Assembly: GCA_026122225.1 (NCBI GenBank)
Contig: JANEZZ010001492.1
Location: 1,071,001-1,135,000, forward strand
From: Heloderma charlesbogerti
Lineage: Eukaryota > Chordata > Lepidosauria > Squamata > Helodermatidae
Length of the DNA: 64,000 nt
Reading direction: 5' to 3'
Below, in pieces: positions 1 to 10,295 of the stretch. Within the stretch, counting starts at the first letter, position 1. Every line of letters starts with the position of its first letter. The notes under the pieces were generated by a model that was given only the letters and a program-made list of their open reading frames with translations, was not told the DNA's origin and did not search any database. A program made the translations under genes and the position numbers.

Positions 1-821
1 GAATTCCAGAAACACAAGGGATGACAGAGAAAAGAAAAGAAAATGCCTTCTGAGCTTAAATTACAGCCATATCTAATGAACCGAGAGGTGCTTTCATTTT
101 ACTTGGGCCTTTCTTTTCATCTCCTGCAGTTTAAATGGGCCTCATGATCATAACAGTAAATATAAGCTGCAAAGATATCCCAGGAGGTATCATTAGTCAC
201 ATATTACATCCTTTTCTAATTTGTACACTAACTCTGTTGCAAGATTTCACAGGACTGCTGAAACCTCCGGAATTTCATGTTTCCCTCAGCAATCTACAAT
301 AACCCCTTAGTCTGAACGACATGTATTATTTCCTCAGTGAACATGTGATGTCGATGGGTTACTAAAAGATTTATGGTAAGGAAGCCCAGAAGTTCTATTC
401 CCAACTTAATTGAATACATCATTACTTTTGTTTCTTTAAAAAGGGTGTGTTGATGTATTGCACCCTCTCTATGCCTACACGCAGGCCCTCTGCAGAAAGC
501 AAGCTTACTATATTATACGACAGAATGCAGATTTTGATAGAAAAGTTACGGGTGCTAAGAAGTGTGCTATAGAAAAAGTGTTTTAACACATAAATCATAA
601 CACAAAATAAATCTGTACAGTAACAAAAGAATTTCATTTAAAACAATGTTGGCATTTTTACTGGTGAAAATGAGAGGCCTGTCCAAACTGCAAAGCAAAT
701 AAATCTAAGTCTCACACTAGACATTATTATGTCAGACCCATTTGTTTAAACCCGATCACAAATAAGTTTGGAATAAAGTGGTGTGATTTGAAGAGCAAAA
801 TAAAAGCGGGTACAAAACTTT
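1..821. other. Unique AT-rich DNA, no gene seen
   Basis: The window opens with GAATTC, an EcoRI site, as expected for a cloned insert end. The rest is AT-rich, non-repetitive and has no reading frame with recognisable protein content. Positions about 60-330 have even base use and short AT-rich blocks resembling conserved non-coding DNA, but that is only an impression. Confidence 0.4.
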
Positions 822-1350
822 CTCCCTTATTTTATTTTTTACTTTTCTATACCACCCAATAGCCAAAGGTCTCTGGCCGGTTCACAAAAATTAAAACTCT
901 AAAATACAACATGATAAAATGTAATATAAAACCTTTACAAGTTTAAAACAGAATAAAACCAAAGTAAAAAACCAGCAGCAGGGTAAAGGTCTAAAAAATG
1001 CAACAACTGCACAATCCTATGCACTTTTAGAAAGAAAACATCCTACAACTCCCAGTTGTAGGGTTTTTTCCCATGCTGGCTGGGGAATGCTGGGAGTTCT
1101 GGGGGGGGGGGTTCCCCATGCTGGCTGGGGAATGCTGGGAGTTGTAGGCCTTTTTTTACATCTAAACATGCATAGGATTCCACCTTAAGACATTTAAAAA
1201 TAAAACTGAAGGACTAAAAAACCTGGGAAAATACAAATAAAAAAATATTCACCTGGTGCTGAAAGGCCACAGTGTAGGTGTCAGGGGAGCTTCTCTGGGG
1301 AGAGCATTCCAGTCAGGCTGCCATCACTGAAAAGGCTCTTCCTGTGGTTT
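822..1350 (-). mobile_element. L2-like LINE 3' fragment, split by a MITE
   Basis: Read on the minus strand, the terminal block near 840-890 is the motif GTGAACCGGCCAGAGACCTT followed by an AT-rich tail, the usual end of L2-like LINEs in lizards. Positions about 1260-1340 resemble the upstream coding end (a stretch like 'CTTTTCAGTGATGGCAGCC'). The fragment is interrupted at 1009-1181 by a palindromic MITE, so the LINE is older than the MITE. No intact protein remains. Confidence 0.5.
1009..1181. mobile_element. Palindromic MITE (CAATCCTATGCA ends)
   Basis: The ends are inverted: CAATCCTATGCAC on the left and GCATAGGATT on the right, with inner arms built from CTACAACTCCCAG and CTGGGAGTTGTAG. 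A G10-11 run lies near the middle. A second copy with the same design is at 45066-45198. It codes for nothing and was presumably moved by a transposase in trans. Confidence 0.65.
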
Positions 1351-1752
1351 ATCTTATTGCAGACCCATGCAATAACTCCCTTATTGGTTGCCCAGCCGAC
1401 TTCCAATACTGGGAGTAAGCTCAGATGTGGGGTGGGGGGTGGGGACAACAGACTGAAGAGGGGTAGGCCACAAAAACAGGGAGGATTCAGGGCACTTAAC
1501 CCCTTAATCAGCCCTCCTTTTGGGACAGAGCCAAGTTTTTAAAAAACAAGTCTGCCACTGTCCTATCTATTCTGAGCAATAGGTTAATAAGGAAACTGTT
1601 CCTTCTCTGAAATTGTTAAGCCCCCAAATAATTTATACCATAATAGTCCTATTAGAATCGTTGGCAGTATCAACAGAATATTTCCCTGCAGGGCAAACGT
1701 GTGTGGTGCTGGTTCATAGTCCTTTTGCTGCATTTTTTTCTGATCATCTGGT

Positions 1753-1824
1753 ACAGCCTTCCCCAACCGGTGCCCTCCAGATGTATTGACTTCAGCTCCC
1801 ATCATCCCCAGCCAGCATGCTGCC
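1753..1824. mobile_element. Half of a palindromic CCTCCAGATGT-type MITE
   Basis: It contains CCTTCCCCAACCGGTGCCCTCCAGATGT followed by the ACTTCAGCTCCCATCATCCC and CAGCCAGCATG blocks in the order seen in full copies at 2508-2644 and 59770-59911. Only the left arm is clear. The type is an inverted-repeat DNA element common in squamates. Confidence 0.55.
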
Positions 1825-1905
1825 AAGTTAAGGATATTTGAGGTGTATTCAAAAGTAGTAAGAACATTCATGAGTGACTTCCAGATTTTCACTTCTTTTT
1901 CAAAA

Positions 1906-1982
1906 GCAGGGGTGGGAAACCTATGGCCCTCCAGATGTTATGGCTTAAACTCCTATGATTCCTCACCATTGGCTATGCAAAC
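1906..1982. mobile_element. Half of a palindromic hAT-like MITE
   Basis: It begins AGGGGTGGGAAACC and runs through CCCTCCAGATGTTATGG to a CCATTGGCTATGC block, matching the left half of the palindromes at 22004 and 34864. The right arm is missing. Confidence 0.5.
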
Positions 1983-2194
1983 AGATACACATTTTCACAT
2001 TTTAATTTGACTTTGATATCATGCATTTTATTTATAAGACTAAATGCTTAAGATGGGGCTAACCCTTATGGCAAAGCCCAATTTTTTATGCAGATGTTTT
2101 GCATTTATCCTAAGGTAACTTAACTAGTAAACATTTGATGTTAAAAATAATGTTTCATTAAAAATCATTCACCCAGCTCTAGCAGATTGGACCC

Positions 2195-2292
2195 TATCTG
2201 TGCAATCTTATGCATGTGTATTCAGAAGTAACTTCTACTGTGTTCAATGGTGCCTACTCCCAGGAAAGTATGTGTGAATAGCATTGTAGCCT
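2195..2292. repeat. Palindromic GTAAG-type MITE, degenerate
   Basis: One of roughly twenty copies in the window of a short element built as GCAATCCTATNCAC, a GTAAG block, a self-complementary centre CCATTGAACTCAATGG and mirrored ends. Here the left end CAATCTTATGCATG, the central TTCAATGG and a right CTACTCCCAGG block are visible. Confidence 0.5.
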
Positions 2293-2507
2293 ACATGTAC
2301 AATCAATTCACTTTAAGCATTCCAATGGTAGATCTACATACTGCAAATGATGAAATGATAGACACCATACTGAGATCCAACTTCATTTCCTTTCACACCC
2401 TCTAATTTATAGATCCACATTTTGATGCCATCTCACAACTCAGTTAGGTCAAAGTAGATGATGTAGTTCTATTCAAAGTTTAACTCTGAATATGCCAGTT
2501 AACATAG

Positions 2508-2644
2508 ACTGGCCTTCCCCGAGCTGGTGCCCTCCAGATGTTCTGGATGAGAAGCCCCAGCATTCCTGTTATTGGCCATGCTGGCTGAAACTGATGGGAG
2601 TTGAAGTCCAAAACATCTGGAAGGCACTAAGTTGAGGAAGTCTG
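2508..2644. mobile_element. Palindromic CCTCCAGATGT-type MITE, nearly full length
   Basis: The left arm runs CTTCCCCGAGCTGGTGCCCT, then CCAGATGTTCTGG; the right arm returns through CCAAAACATCTGGAAGGCAC to a degraded outer end. The middle carries CCATGCTGGCTG and GATGGGAGTTGAAGTCC. The overall dyad of about 137 bp is clear. Confidence 0.7.
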
Positions 2645-2771
2645 AACTTGACTATTGATGGGTCATCTTGCCTTTGAGTCTCTGTATTTTTGTAATAGTA
2701 ACATATTATTTTTATATGTTCCATTCAATTTATTTTTATCCCTCTGCCTAACCAAGAGAAAAACTCAAGAC

Positions 2772-2862
2772 AGCAATCCTATATGCACTTACCTGAGAGT
2801 AAGCCCACTGAATTCAGTGGGACTTAATTTTTAGTAGGCATGTAAGGGGATCCTTGTGGGTA
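2772..2862. repeat. Palindromic GTAAG-type MITE
   Basis: Left end GCAATCCTATATGCACTTAC, then GAGTAAGCCCACTG, the self-complementary centre CACTGAATTCAGTGGG, and a decayed right end. Same family as copies at 48962, 56745 and 58348. Confidence 0.65.
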
Positions 2863-2959
2863 CAGCACTATCAATTCACGTAAGTGCACTTGCTTTTGGA
2901 TTTTGCAAGGCTCTTCTTAAGAAAAAATAGAACATTATTTTCCATCAAGCAAAGATCAC

Positions 2960-3327
2960 CAGGGCTGGCCCCAGGTTTTGGAGGGCCCTCAGATAAGGGA
3001 CCTTCAATGGGCCCCTCTCTCAGAGAGCCTACCTGTTCTCCACCATTGTCACCAACTCCTATTGCTCCTCTTCCTCATCGTTGCTACCACTTACTTGCTT
3101 GGCAGGCAGAGAGCCAGTGAGCAAGTAGGCTGTGGCATCTACTGCTTCTCTTTCTCACCACCTCCATTGTCTGAACCAGAGCAAGAGACAGATGAACAAG
3201 CAGGTTACAATGGTGAAGAGGCAGAGCAAGTTAGGAGGCTCTTGTCAGTGGGCCCCTGCTGGGTCCCACTGACCCAGTGGGCCCTCAGCAGGTGCCCCAC
3301 CATGCCTACCCTTGGGGTTGGCCCCAA
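2960..3327. mobile_element. MITE with CAGGGCTGGCCCC ends
   Basis: The ends are imperfect inverted repeats: CAGGGCTGGCCCC at 2960 and GGGGTTGGCCCC ending near 3325. The ~370 bp interior has no credible protein even though overlapping reading frames of 78 and 138 codons cross it; neither has protein-like composition. This looks like a non-autonomous DNA transposon. Confidence 0.5.
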
Positions 3328-3534
3328 AGATCACTATACTTTCCTCAGCATAATAATTATTGACTACATAGAGAGAAGTAAGAAAACAAAGTAATTCCTT
3401 ATCTAGATAATTAGTGAAAGGGAAAGTAGAAAACTACCACTTCAACCTTATTTGTTTATGATAGTTATATGGCACCCCATAACCAAACTTCTCTGTATGG
3501 TCTGTAAGTACAACTGAAAGCAAGAATCAGTGAT

Positions 3535-3888
3535 AATAACTTTAAGAAAGGGCCTTCTTGGTAACTGCTTCCAGGCTCTGGAACTCCCTGCCAAGGGAGG
3601 CCAGACTATCTCTGTTGACCTTTCACTAGCAGGCAAAGACATTTTTATTCTGACAGGCTTTTAGGTGGACTTGCTGCTGAAGAAGGTTGTAATCTGGTAG
3701 ATGCTGCTATTCGTATCCTATCGATGTAGTTTTATTTGATTTGTTTTTATGTCATGACATTTTAGTTAATGATTTAACTAAACAATCATAACTTTGTTCT
3801 TTTATCTGTATTTTATTGTTAGCTGCTATTTTTAGTGGAAAGTTGGGATATAAATTTAATTTAAAATAAATAATATCTGTGCCAAAAG
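3535..3888 (+). mobile_element. L2-like LINE 3' end
   Basis: Starts with GGGCCTTCTTGGTAACTGCT and GGCTCTGGAACTCCCTGCC, a degraded form of the final reverse-transcriptase codons (V-x-P-x-L-W-N-S-L-P) of L2-like LINEs, and ends in an AT-rich tail with AAATAAATAAT. No intact frame remains. Confidence 0.6.
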
Positions 3889-3889
3889 T

Positions 3890-5139
3890 TGCTGCTGTTC
3901 AGCACCTATGAAGCCAAAATGTGCATGTGTGTGTGAATTTGCAATTAAATGGTATGACACAAAAGGAGTCTCATGCTAAATATAAATGTTGAGAAATGCT
4001 AGAGATTTTATTACACACCCACAGATGTTTGTATTACATTTCAGTTGGAGGTGGGGGACATCATTTTCAGACACTGATCCTCTTTGCAGAATACCATTTT
4101 TGAAACAGATATTTGGATTTTAAAGCAGCTCATGAACTACAATGAAGGGGGGAAGCAGAGGGGGGAGGACACCAAGATAGCTAAAAAAAGAAGCAGGCGG
4201 GAGGGTATGGCGATGGCTAAAACAGTCTGAATATTGAGAAAAGAAAATGACTGCCTTTCTCTGCATTAGACATTGCCGTTTCTTGACAATGAATGACTTT
4301 AATGTACACACATGGATATATATTCGTATTTCCCTTTGGAACAAAAACTGCCTTTTAAATTCTTCTCAGTCAAGTTGGTGTGACAAACTTGTTTGATAGG
4401 CGTCAGGGAGCTGGAGCGAGCTTCCGGGGGGGAAAGTAACCATCACTCATGCTGCATTGGATTTCTATGACAGAATGATCAAATTCTGCAGAACCTGGCA
4501 TAAGCACATCATTATCAAGCCCTTGCTTGAGCATTTCTTAACCGATCACGGATGCTGAGGTCCTTGGTGGCTCCTGTTTTCTGGCACTGTTTGTAGTTAT
4601 TTGACCTTTTCTCAGTGGATAATCCACACAAAAAGCCCTAATTACTTCCCCAGCTTTGAGCGGTCCGGCAGTGTGAATAATCAATGACACTGATTTAGGA
4701 ATTGCACAATCAGATGCTACGGTGTTTAAAGCACATTTTTTTCCATTGACCTGCCACAGACGTAGGACAATAACAAGCACTAAAGCTGCTGCTGTAATCA
4801 CAAGCTGACCAGGTGACCTTGGGCAGGGGGTGGAAACTGATTATTGGACCCTTGTTTCAGACAATGTCACTATACTGGACATATTTTTGATCTAAGATGG
4901 CTCATCAGATGTCAACACAGCAAATTTTGCTTTGAAAATAATAATAATAAAAGACACATGGGTGCTTAAAGGCCATCTAATAACAAGTATTTGTTCATTA
5001 TAGCAGATTGGTGCAGCATCAACAAAGAGGTTTTGGTTTAGCTTTGGATGAAAGACAACTGAAGCTTCATTCCTATTTTTAAAGAAGTTGTAAATAACAG
5101 AATAACTGAAATATCTATATTTCATTTCATTGTGCCAAA
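3890..5139. other. Unique DNA with a possible conserved block
   Basis: No repeat and no coding exon could be supported. The part at about 4370-4800 is less AT-rich and lacks simple repeats. It contains TAATTA, and CAATCA next to ATTCACAC, which resemble homeodomain and TALE-factor site cores. It could be a regulatory element but nothing in a single sequence proves this. Confidence 0.3.
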
Positions 5140-5144
5140 TGCTT

Positions 5145-5235
5145 CACAAGTCTTCTCATTTATCTACAGAACAACCCTGTGAGGTAAGTTAGGTTGAGAA
5201 ATTTGCCCCAGGGTACTCAGAGATGCAGTCATGAT
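5145..5235 (-). mobile_element. MIR-like SINE fragment
   Basis: The block ACAACCCTGTGAGGTAAGTT with following AGGTTGAGAAATTTGCCCC is the complement of the core region of MIR-like tRNA SINEs, better preserved at 40950-41165. The fragment stops close to the 5' end of the CR1 LINE, which may have cut it. Confidence 0.55.
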
Positions 5236-5279
5236 CAAGTTTTTATTATGTTTATCATTAATCCTGGGAGTTTAAAGGA

Positions 5280-7899
5280 ATGATGCAATTCAAGAAGCAT
5301 CTTCCTGAAGATGGGCTGACAGCAGGGCCAGACCAAGACATGAAAAATACATCTCTCTGCACAGAAATACAGGAGGATGAGCTTGGTAGCCCCATCGAGA
5401 GCATCTGGATCAAAATAAATGGAGCAAAGAATAAAAGGAACCTGGTGGTCAGAGTCTACTACCGGCCACCCAACCAAAGAGAAGACGAGGATGAAACTTT
5501 TGAAAAGCAAATAGCCAATGTTTTAAGGAAGCATGATGTAGTAGTAATGGGGGACTTCAATTTCCCCGATATTTGATGGGAGACAAATTCTGCAAAACAC
5601 GGCCCCTCCAGGAAATTCCTGACTTGTGTGGCGGATAACTTCCTCCTACAGGAAGTAGAGGAAGGAACTAGAGGATCGGCTATCCTTGACTTGATCCTAA
5701 CCAACAGAGATGACTTAGTGGATAAAGTAGCAGTTACAAGAACTCTGGGGGAAAGCGACCATGTTGTACTTGAGTTCTTGGTTCTAAGGGAAGCAAAAGC
5801 CGAGTGTAGTCAAACGCGTACCCTGGATTTTAGGAAAGCTGATTTTAATAAACTCAGAACAATGAGCAGTAAGGTCCCATGGCAAGCGACGCTAACGAGA
5901 AAAGGAGTCCAAGATGGGTGGGAGCTTTTAAAAAAGGAAATTCTCAAGGCACAATCACAAACAATTCCAACAAGAAGAAAAGGTGGAAGACAACAGAAGA
6001 AGCCAATGTGGCTTCACAAAAAGCTTAGGGATGACCTGAAAACAAAAAAGGACACATATAGGAAGTGGAAAGAAGGCCAAGTAACAACGGAAGGGTACAG
6101 GCAGGTAGCACAGAATTGCAGGGATGGCGTCAGGAAGGCTAAAGCTGAGAACGAGCTGAGGTTAGCGAGGGATGCTAAAAACAACAAAAAGGCTTTCTTC
6201 AGCTATGTGCATAGTAAAAGGCAGAGGAAATAAATGGTTGTTCAGCTAATAAATAAGGATGGCAAAACGATAACAGATGACAAAGAAAAGGCAGAGGTGC
6301 TCAATTCCTACTTTGGCTCAGTGTTCTCCCAAAAGAGGGTCTATGACCCCCCTGGCAAAGGGGAAGTACAGGCTGAAGAGGCAGGATTGCAGCTTGAGAT
6401 CGATAGGCATATGGTCAAGGAACATCTAATTACTTTGAATGAGTTCAAATCTCCAGGGCCAGATGAACTGCATCCTAGAGTAATAAGGGAACTGGCAGAA
6501 GAACTCTCAGAACCGCTGTCTATTCTCTTTGAGAAATCATGGAGGACGGGGGAAGTGCCAGATGACTGGAGGAGGGCCAATGCTGTCCCTATCTTCAAAA
6601 AGGGTAAAAAGGAGGAACCTGGGAACTACAGACCAGTCAGTCTGACATCAATCCCTGGGAAAATTCTGGAGCAGATCATAAAGCAATCCATCTGGAAGCA
6701 CCTTGAAAACAATGCCGTGATTACTCAAAGCCAACATGGATTTGTCAAAAATAAATCCTGCCAGACAAATCTGATCTCATTTTTTGATCAAGTAACCTCC
6801 CTTGTAGACCGTGGGAATGCTGTAGACATCATATACCTCGACTTCAGCAAAGCTTTCGACAAAATGCCCCATGATATCCTGATCAGCAAACGAGCTCAAA
6901 GTGGGCTAGATGAAACAACGATCCGATGGATCCACAGTTGGCTACGGAATCGGACTCAAAGAGTGCTTATCAATGGGACCTTCTCAAACTGGGGAGAGGT
7001 AACGAGTGGGGTACCGCAGGGCTCAGTCCTGGGCCCAGTGCTCTTCAACATTTTTATTAATGACTTGGAAGAGGAGGTGCAGGGAATGCTGATCAAATTT
7101 GCAGATGACACAAAATTGGGCAGGATAGCTAATACTTTGGAAGACAAACAAAATTCAAAGTGATCTGGATAGACTGGAGCGGTGGGCAGAAAACAACAGA
7201 ATGACATTTAACAGGGATAAATGCCAAGTTCTGCACCTAGGAAAAAGAAACCAAATGCACAGTTACAAGATGGGGGATACGTGGCTCAACAACACTACAA
7301 GCGAGAAAGATCTTGGAATTGTTGTCGATCACAAGCTGAATATGAGCCAACAATGTGATGTGGCTGCAAAAAAGGCAAATGCTCTTTTGGACTGCATTAA
7401 TAGAAGCATAGCTTCCAAATCCCGGGAAGTACTAGTTCCCCTCTACTCAGCACTGGTTAGGCCTCATCTGGAGTACTATGTCCAGTTCTGGGCACCACAC
7501 TTTAAGAAGGATGCAGACAAACTGGAGAGGGTTCAGAGGAGGGCAACAAAGATGATCAGGGGACTGGAAACAAAGCCCTATGAAGAGAGACTGAAAGAAC
7601 TGGGCATGTTTAGCCTTGAGAAGAGAAGACTGAGGGGAGATATGATAGCACTCTTCAAGTACTTGAAAGGTTGTCACAGAGAAGAAGGCCAGGATCTCTT
7701 CTTGATCATCCCAGAGTGCAGGACACGGAATAATGGGCTCAAGTTACAGGAAGCCAGATTCTGGCTGAACATCAGAAAAAACTTCCTGACTGTTAGAGCA
7801 ATACGAGAATGGAACCAATTACCTAGGGAGGTGGTGGGCTCTCCCACACTGGAGGCATTCAAGATGAGGCTGGACAGCCATCTGTCAGGGATGCTCTGA
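5280..7899 (+). pseudogene. CR1 ORF2 (endonuclease and reverse transcriptase), broken
   Basis: The protein nicks target DNA and reverse-transcribes element RNA at the nick. In order: the C-terminal half of the endonuclease with YYRPPNQ, GDFNFPDI (about 5547-5573) and the catalytic ESDH motif near 5750; a lysine/arginine-rich linker; then reverse transcriptase with [12 protein letters not shown], the fingers motif NYRPVSL, the LDFSKAFD box near 6837, [10 protein letters not shown] near 7010 and the FADD catalytic box near 7098. The C-terminal thumb ends at a natural stop at 7897-7899. Breaks: a TGA at 5574-5576, a TAA at 6231-6233, and a frameshift near 7145-7160 just past FADD. The frame is otherwise open, so the copy is fairly young but dead. 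Whether the first 30 or so codons belong to CR1 is uncertain. Confidence 0.9.
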
Positions 7900-7984
7900 C
7901 TTGGATTCCTGCATTGAGCAGGGGGTTGGACTCGATGGCCTTGTAGGCCCCTTCCAACCCTACTATTCTATGATTCTATGATTT
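5300..7984 (+). mobile_element. CR1 LINE, 5'-truncated with complete 3' end
   Basis: This is a non-LTR retrotransposon of the CR1 clade. It keeps the 3' half of the endonuclease, the whole reverse transcriptase, a ~85 bp 3' UTR and the diagnostic terminal ATTCTATG octamer repeats at about 7964-7982. The UTR carries the GGACTCGATGGCCTTGTAGG and CCCTTCCAACCC blocks typical of CR1 3' ends, which the element's own reverse transcriptase recognises. The 5' part of ORF2 and all of ORF1 are missing, the usual result of incomplete reverse transcription. It abuts a MITE on its 3' side. The start is approximate because the junction with older DNA is not sharp. Confidence 0.9.
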
Positions 7985-8280
7985 TGCTGTCTGAGGCAAA
8001 AGGACAAGATGGTACCCCACCTCCATTCCACATACAAAAGCCAATAGGAATCGTAGTTAAATTTTACTTCACAACTGCCAATAGGATAGTGTTTTCTTCC
8101 ACACCCGAGGTCAGCAGGCTTGTTTAGGGGATGCCGGGACAGACCATATCACACACACTGTTCTCACCTCTGAGAAAGGAATGTCCAGGGAGCTCAGGAT
8201 GAACAATGGGGGGCTGCTGACACTGCAACCCGATATCTGCCACCTGAGGCTGTTGTCTCACTGTGCCTAATGATAGGACT
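7985..8280 (-). mobile_element. MITE of the AGGGCTGGCC family, reversed copy
   Basis: Read on the minus strand it matches the better copy at 27660-27925: CCTATCATTAGGCA near one end and CATCTTGTCC with TTTGCCTCAGACAG near the other. The outermost bases next to the CR1 tail are missing, so either CR1 or a deletion removed one terminus. Confidence 0.55.
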
Positions 8281-8285
8281 GGGTC

Positions 8286-8390
8286 CGATCCTATCCACCA
8301 CTGGCATTTAGTCCCCACATAAGGGGATAAGCCCCCTTATCCCCAAGGGAATGCCACCCTCTAGAGAAAAAAAGGTTCCCCACCTCTGAT
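8286..8390. mobile_element. Partial hAT-like MITE, right end
   Basis: ACCACTGGCATTTAGTCCCC followed by GGGAATGCCACCCTCTAGAG and the end GGTTCCCCACCTCTG repeats the last third of the elements at 9634-9885 and 57962-58278. Only this end is present. Confidence 0.45.
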
Positions 8391-8498
8391 GTAGGAGCTA
8401 CCCATGCCATCAAAGCACCTTGCTTCTGTAATGCCTTGCATATAGCTGAAATTGCATCTGATTAATAAAGTATTTTCTCACTATATCCTGTTTAGTGT

Positions 8499-8516
8499 AT
8501 GTGTGTGTATACATAT

Positions 8517-8553
<37 letters not shown>
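8499..8553. repeat. TG/GT microsatellite
   Basis: A run of GT dinucleotides with a short ATACATATAC interruption. It is a simple repeat likely to vary in length between individuals. Confidence 0.95.
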
Positions 8554-8554
<1 letters not shown>

Positions 8555-8635
8555 GTTGGTGTAAAGCGGCACAACAGCAAAACAACAAGGAGGCTCTGGA
8601 TCTACTGTGGATGCAATCAGTCTTAAGGTAAAATA

Positions 8636-8818
8636 TATAAGAAAGATAGAAAGACTAACAACAGTTTATCAAAAAAAAAATTAAGCTAAACGTTTCGACT
8701 TCTGCCCTCATCGGAAGCTGTGCTGATGAGCACAGCTACTGATGAGAGCAGAAGCCAAAATGTTTAGCTTGGATGTATTTTTTGAATACACTGTTGTTAG
8801 TCTTTCTATCTTTCTTAC
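8636..8818. mobile_element. Fold-back element with CTGATGA motifs in both arms
   Basis: The outer arms are GAAAGATAGAAAGACTAACA and its complement at about 8796-8815; the inner arms share GCTAAACGTTTCGACTTCTG and its mirror ending TTTAGC. The centre is an AGCTGTGCTGATGAGCACAGCT palindrome. Each inner arm reads GATGA, a short spacer, then GAAA or a decayed form on one strand (CTGATGA at 8739-8745 on plus; a CCGATGA form on minus), resembling the hammerhead ribozyme core found in Penelope-like retroelement repeats. It codes for nothing. Confidence 0.6.
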
Positions 8819-8819
8819 A

Positions 8820-9633
8820 TTTCCCATATCTGATAAGCCTAAAAAGTATCATACCTGCAACTTCATTCCTTATCCTCTCAAGGATATGAAGTTAGATTTT
8901 CTTTTTCCTTGAAAAAATGGAATAGTATCCTACAGGCAGCACTACACACACACGGGGGGTGGGGGGAGTCAAAGCATTAACAAAGTGAAGATGCTGTGAA
9001 GAATGAGGAAAAGGGGACCAATGAACACAATTCAAGCAAAAAAGAATCCTTTGGGGGGAGAAAACATTATGGGGGAAAAACTTCATGTAAGATTTAAAGG
9101 TCTCTCACCAACTATAGTTTTATGTCACTCTCATGAGGCAAATAATCTAAGTTTTCACTTATCTTGGCAGCACCATATGAGCAATATTTCTAAGACAAGG
9201 AGTTGCTACTCCCCTACGTATTCTTTCTTTTTACACGATATTTTCTCTATTTTTGGACAAAGCCCTTTTTATTATCAAGAACGCAAAGAGAATAATATTT
9301 TCTGCTAAATTTGAAAGCTTCTCCATCCTGTGAGTCTACAGGATTTCAGGAAATGGACATTCCATCTCCCTATTTTATCTTCTAGGATTCCCCCAGGGCT
9401 TCTGTGCCATGCTGAAACTGGCAATACATCTTATGCAAGAGTAATTGAGATTGAAATTGACTATAGCCACCTTATTCAGATAAATGTACAAGTTATCCTT
9501 TGGTTCATCCGTTGACAGTCTCTTTCCTCCCATCTCATTAGTTAAGTCGCTGGAAAAGGTGTCATCAACTCTACCAAAGTGGAAGTTGGCTAGAAAACAC
9601 CCAGAACAAGGCACCAACCATACCTGCTGTACA
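8820..9633. other. Unique DNA, no gene seen
   Basis: Several reading frames of 60 to 101 codons occur but none has protein-like composition, a recognisable motif or good splice sites. A short CACACACGGGGGGTGGGGGG purine-rich run is at 8947-8967. Confidence 0.35.
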
Positions 9634-9885
9634 TAGGGTCCAAGAATAAGGGGGAACAGTTTACCTAGGCCCTGAGGCCAACCCCACCCTAGTCTGCTGG
9701 GCAGGGAGGAAGAGGGTGAGAGAGGAAGAAAGAAAAAATGGGCTGGCAGAATGAGAGAGAGAGAATGAGAGGGGTGGCCTCACCTACTTTGGCTGTGGCC
9801 CCACTCACCACTGGCATGCGGGCCTCCAACAGATTACCTCTGAGGGAATGTGCACCTTGACAGAAAATGGTTCCCTATCCTTTTT
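9634..9885. mobile_element. hAT-like MITE, degraded
   Basis: It shares its plan with 57962-58278: a degraded left end, a purine-rich middle of GAGAGAGGAAGAAAG type, CCCCACTCACCACTGGCATG, and a right end ACAGAAAATGGTTCCCTATCC. It is non-coding. Confidence 0.5.
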
Positions 9886-10295
9886 GCAGGCCACGCTTGA
9901 GATTTATGGGATGCCCAAATCTTGTAAGAGCACATGATATTTGCTTGAGCCAATCAGATGCAGTGTTAAAAGTGAACAAGCTACATAGTTCCTGCTAGCA
10001 TTTTGGATGCACAGACAGGAGAAGCAACAGGGTGTGTCAGTACGAAGGAGGCTAATAAGCAGGGACATAGAGGATAAATAAAGACATTGGGATCTGAGGT
10101 ATAGGAAGAGCTGGTGCTGCTAAGTTGATTTACAGGCCCCAGAACAGATGTCTGTAAAGGACTTAGGCTTCTGGCCTCCAGAGAACATAGCTGAAGCGAT
10201 ACTAGATCCTAGGGATGGGGACAAACTCCAAAGGGCATTTGTCATGTTTGTATAATAGATATATATACACATGCCACATTGCTATGTTGTCTTGC
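9886..10295. other. Unassigned DNA
   Basis: No recognisable element or gene. The segment has AATAAATAAAGACATTG and a later TGATTTACAGG, an arrangement seen in some LTRs, but no matching second LTR or TG...CA pair could be found. Confidence 0.3.

Noticed and set aside
2978..3394. 138-codon plus-strand frame
   Set aside because: It covers a MITE; composition is low-complexity and it overlaps another frame of equal quality.
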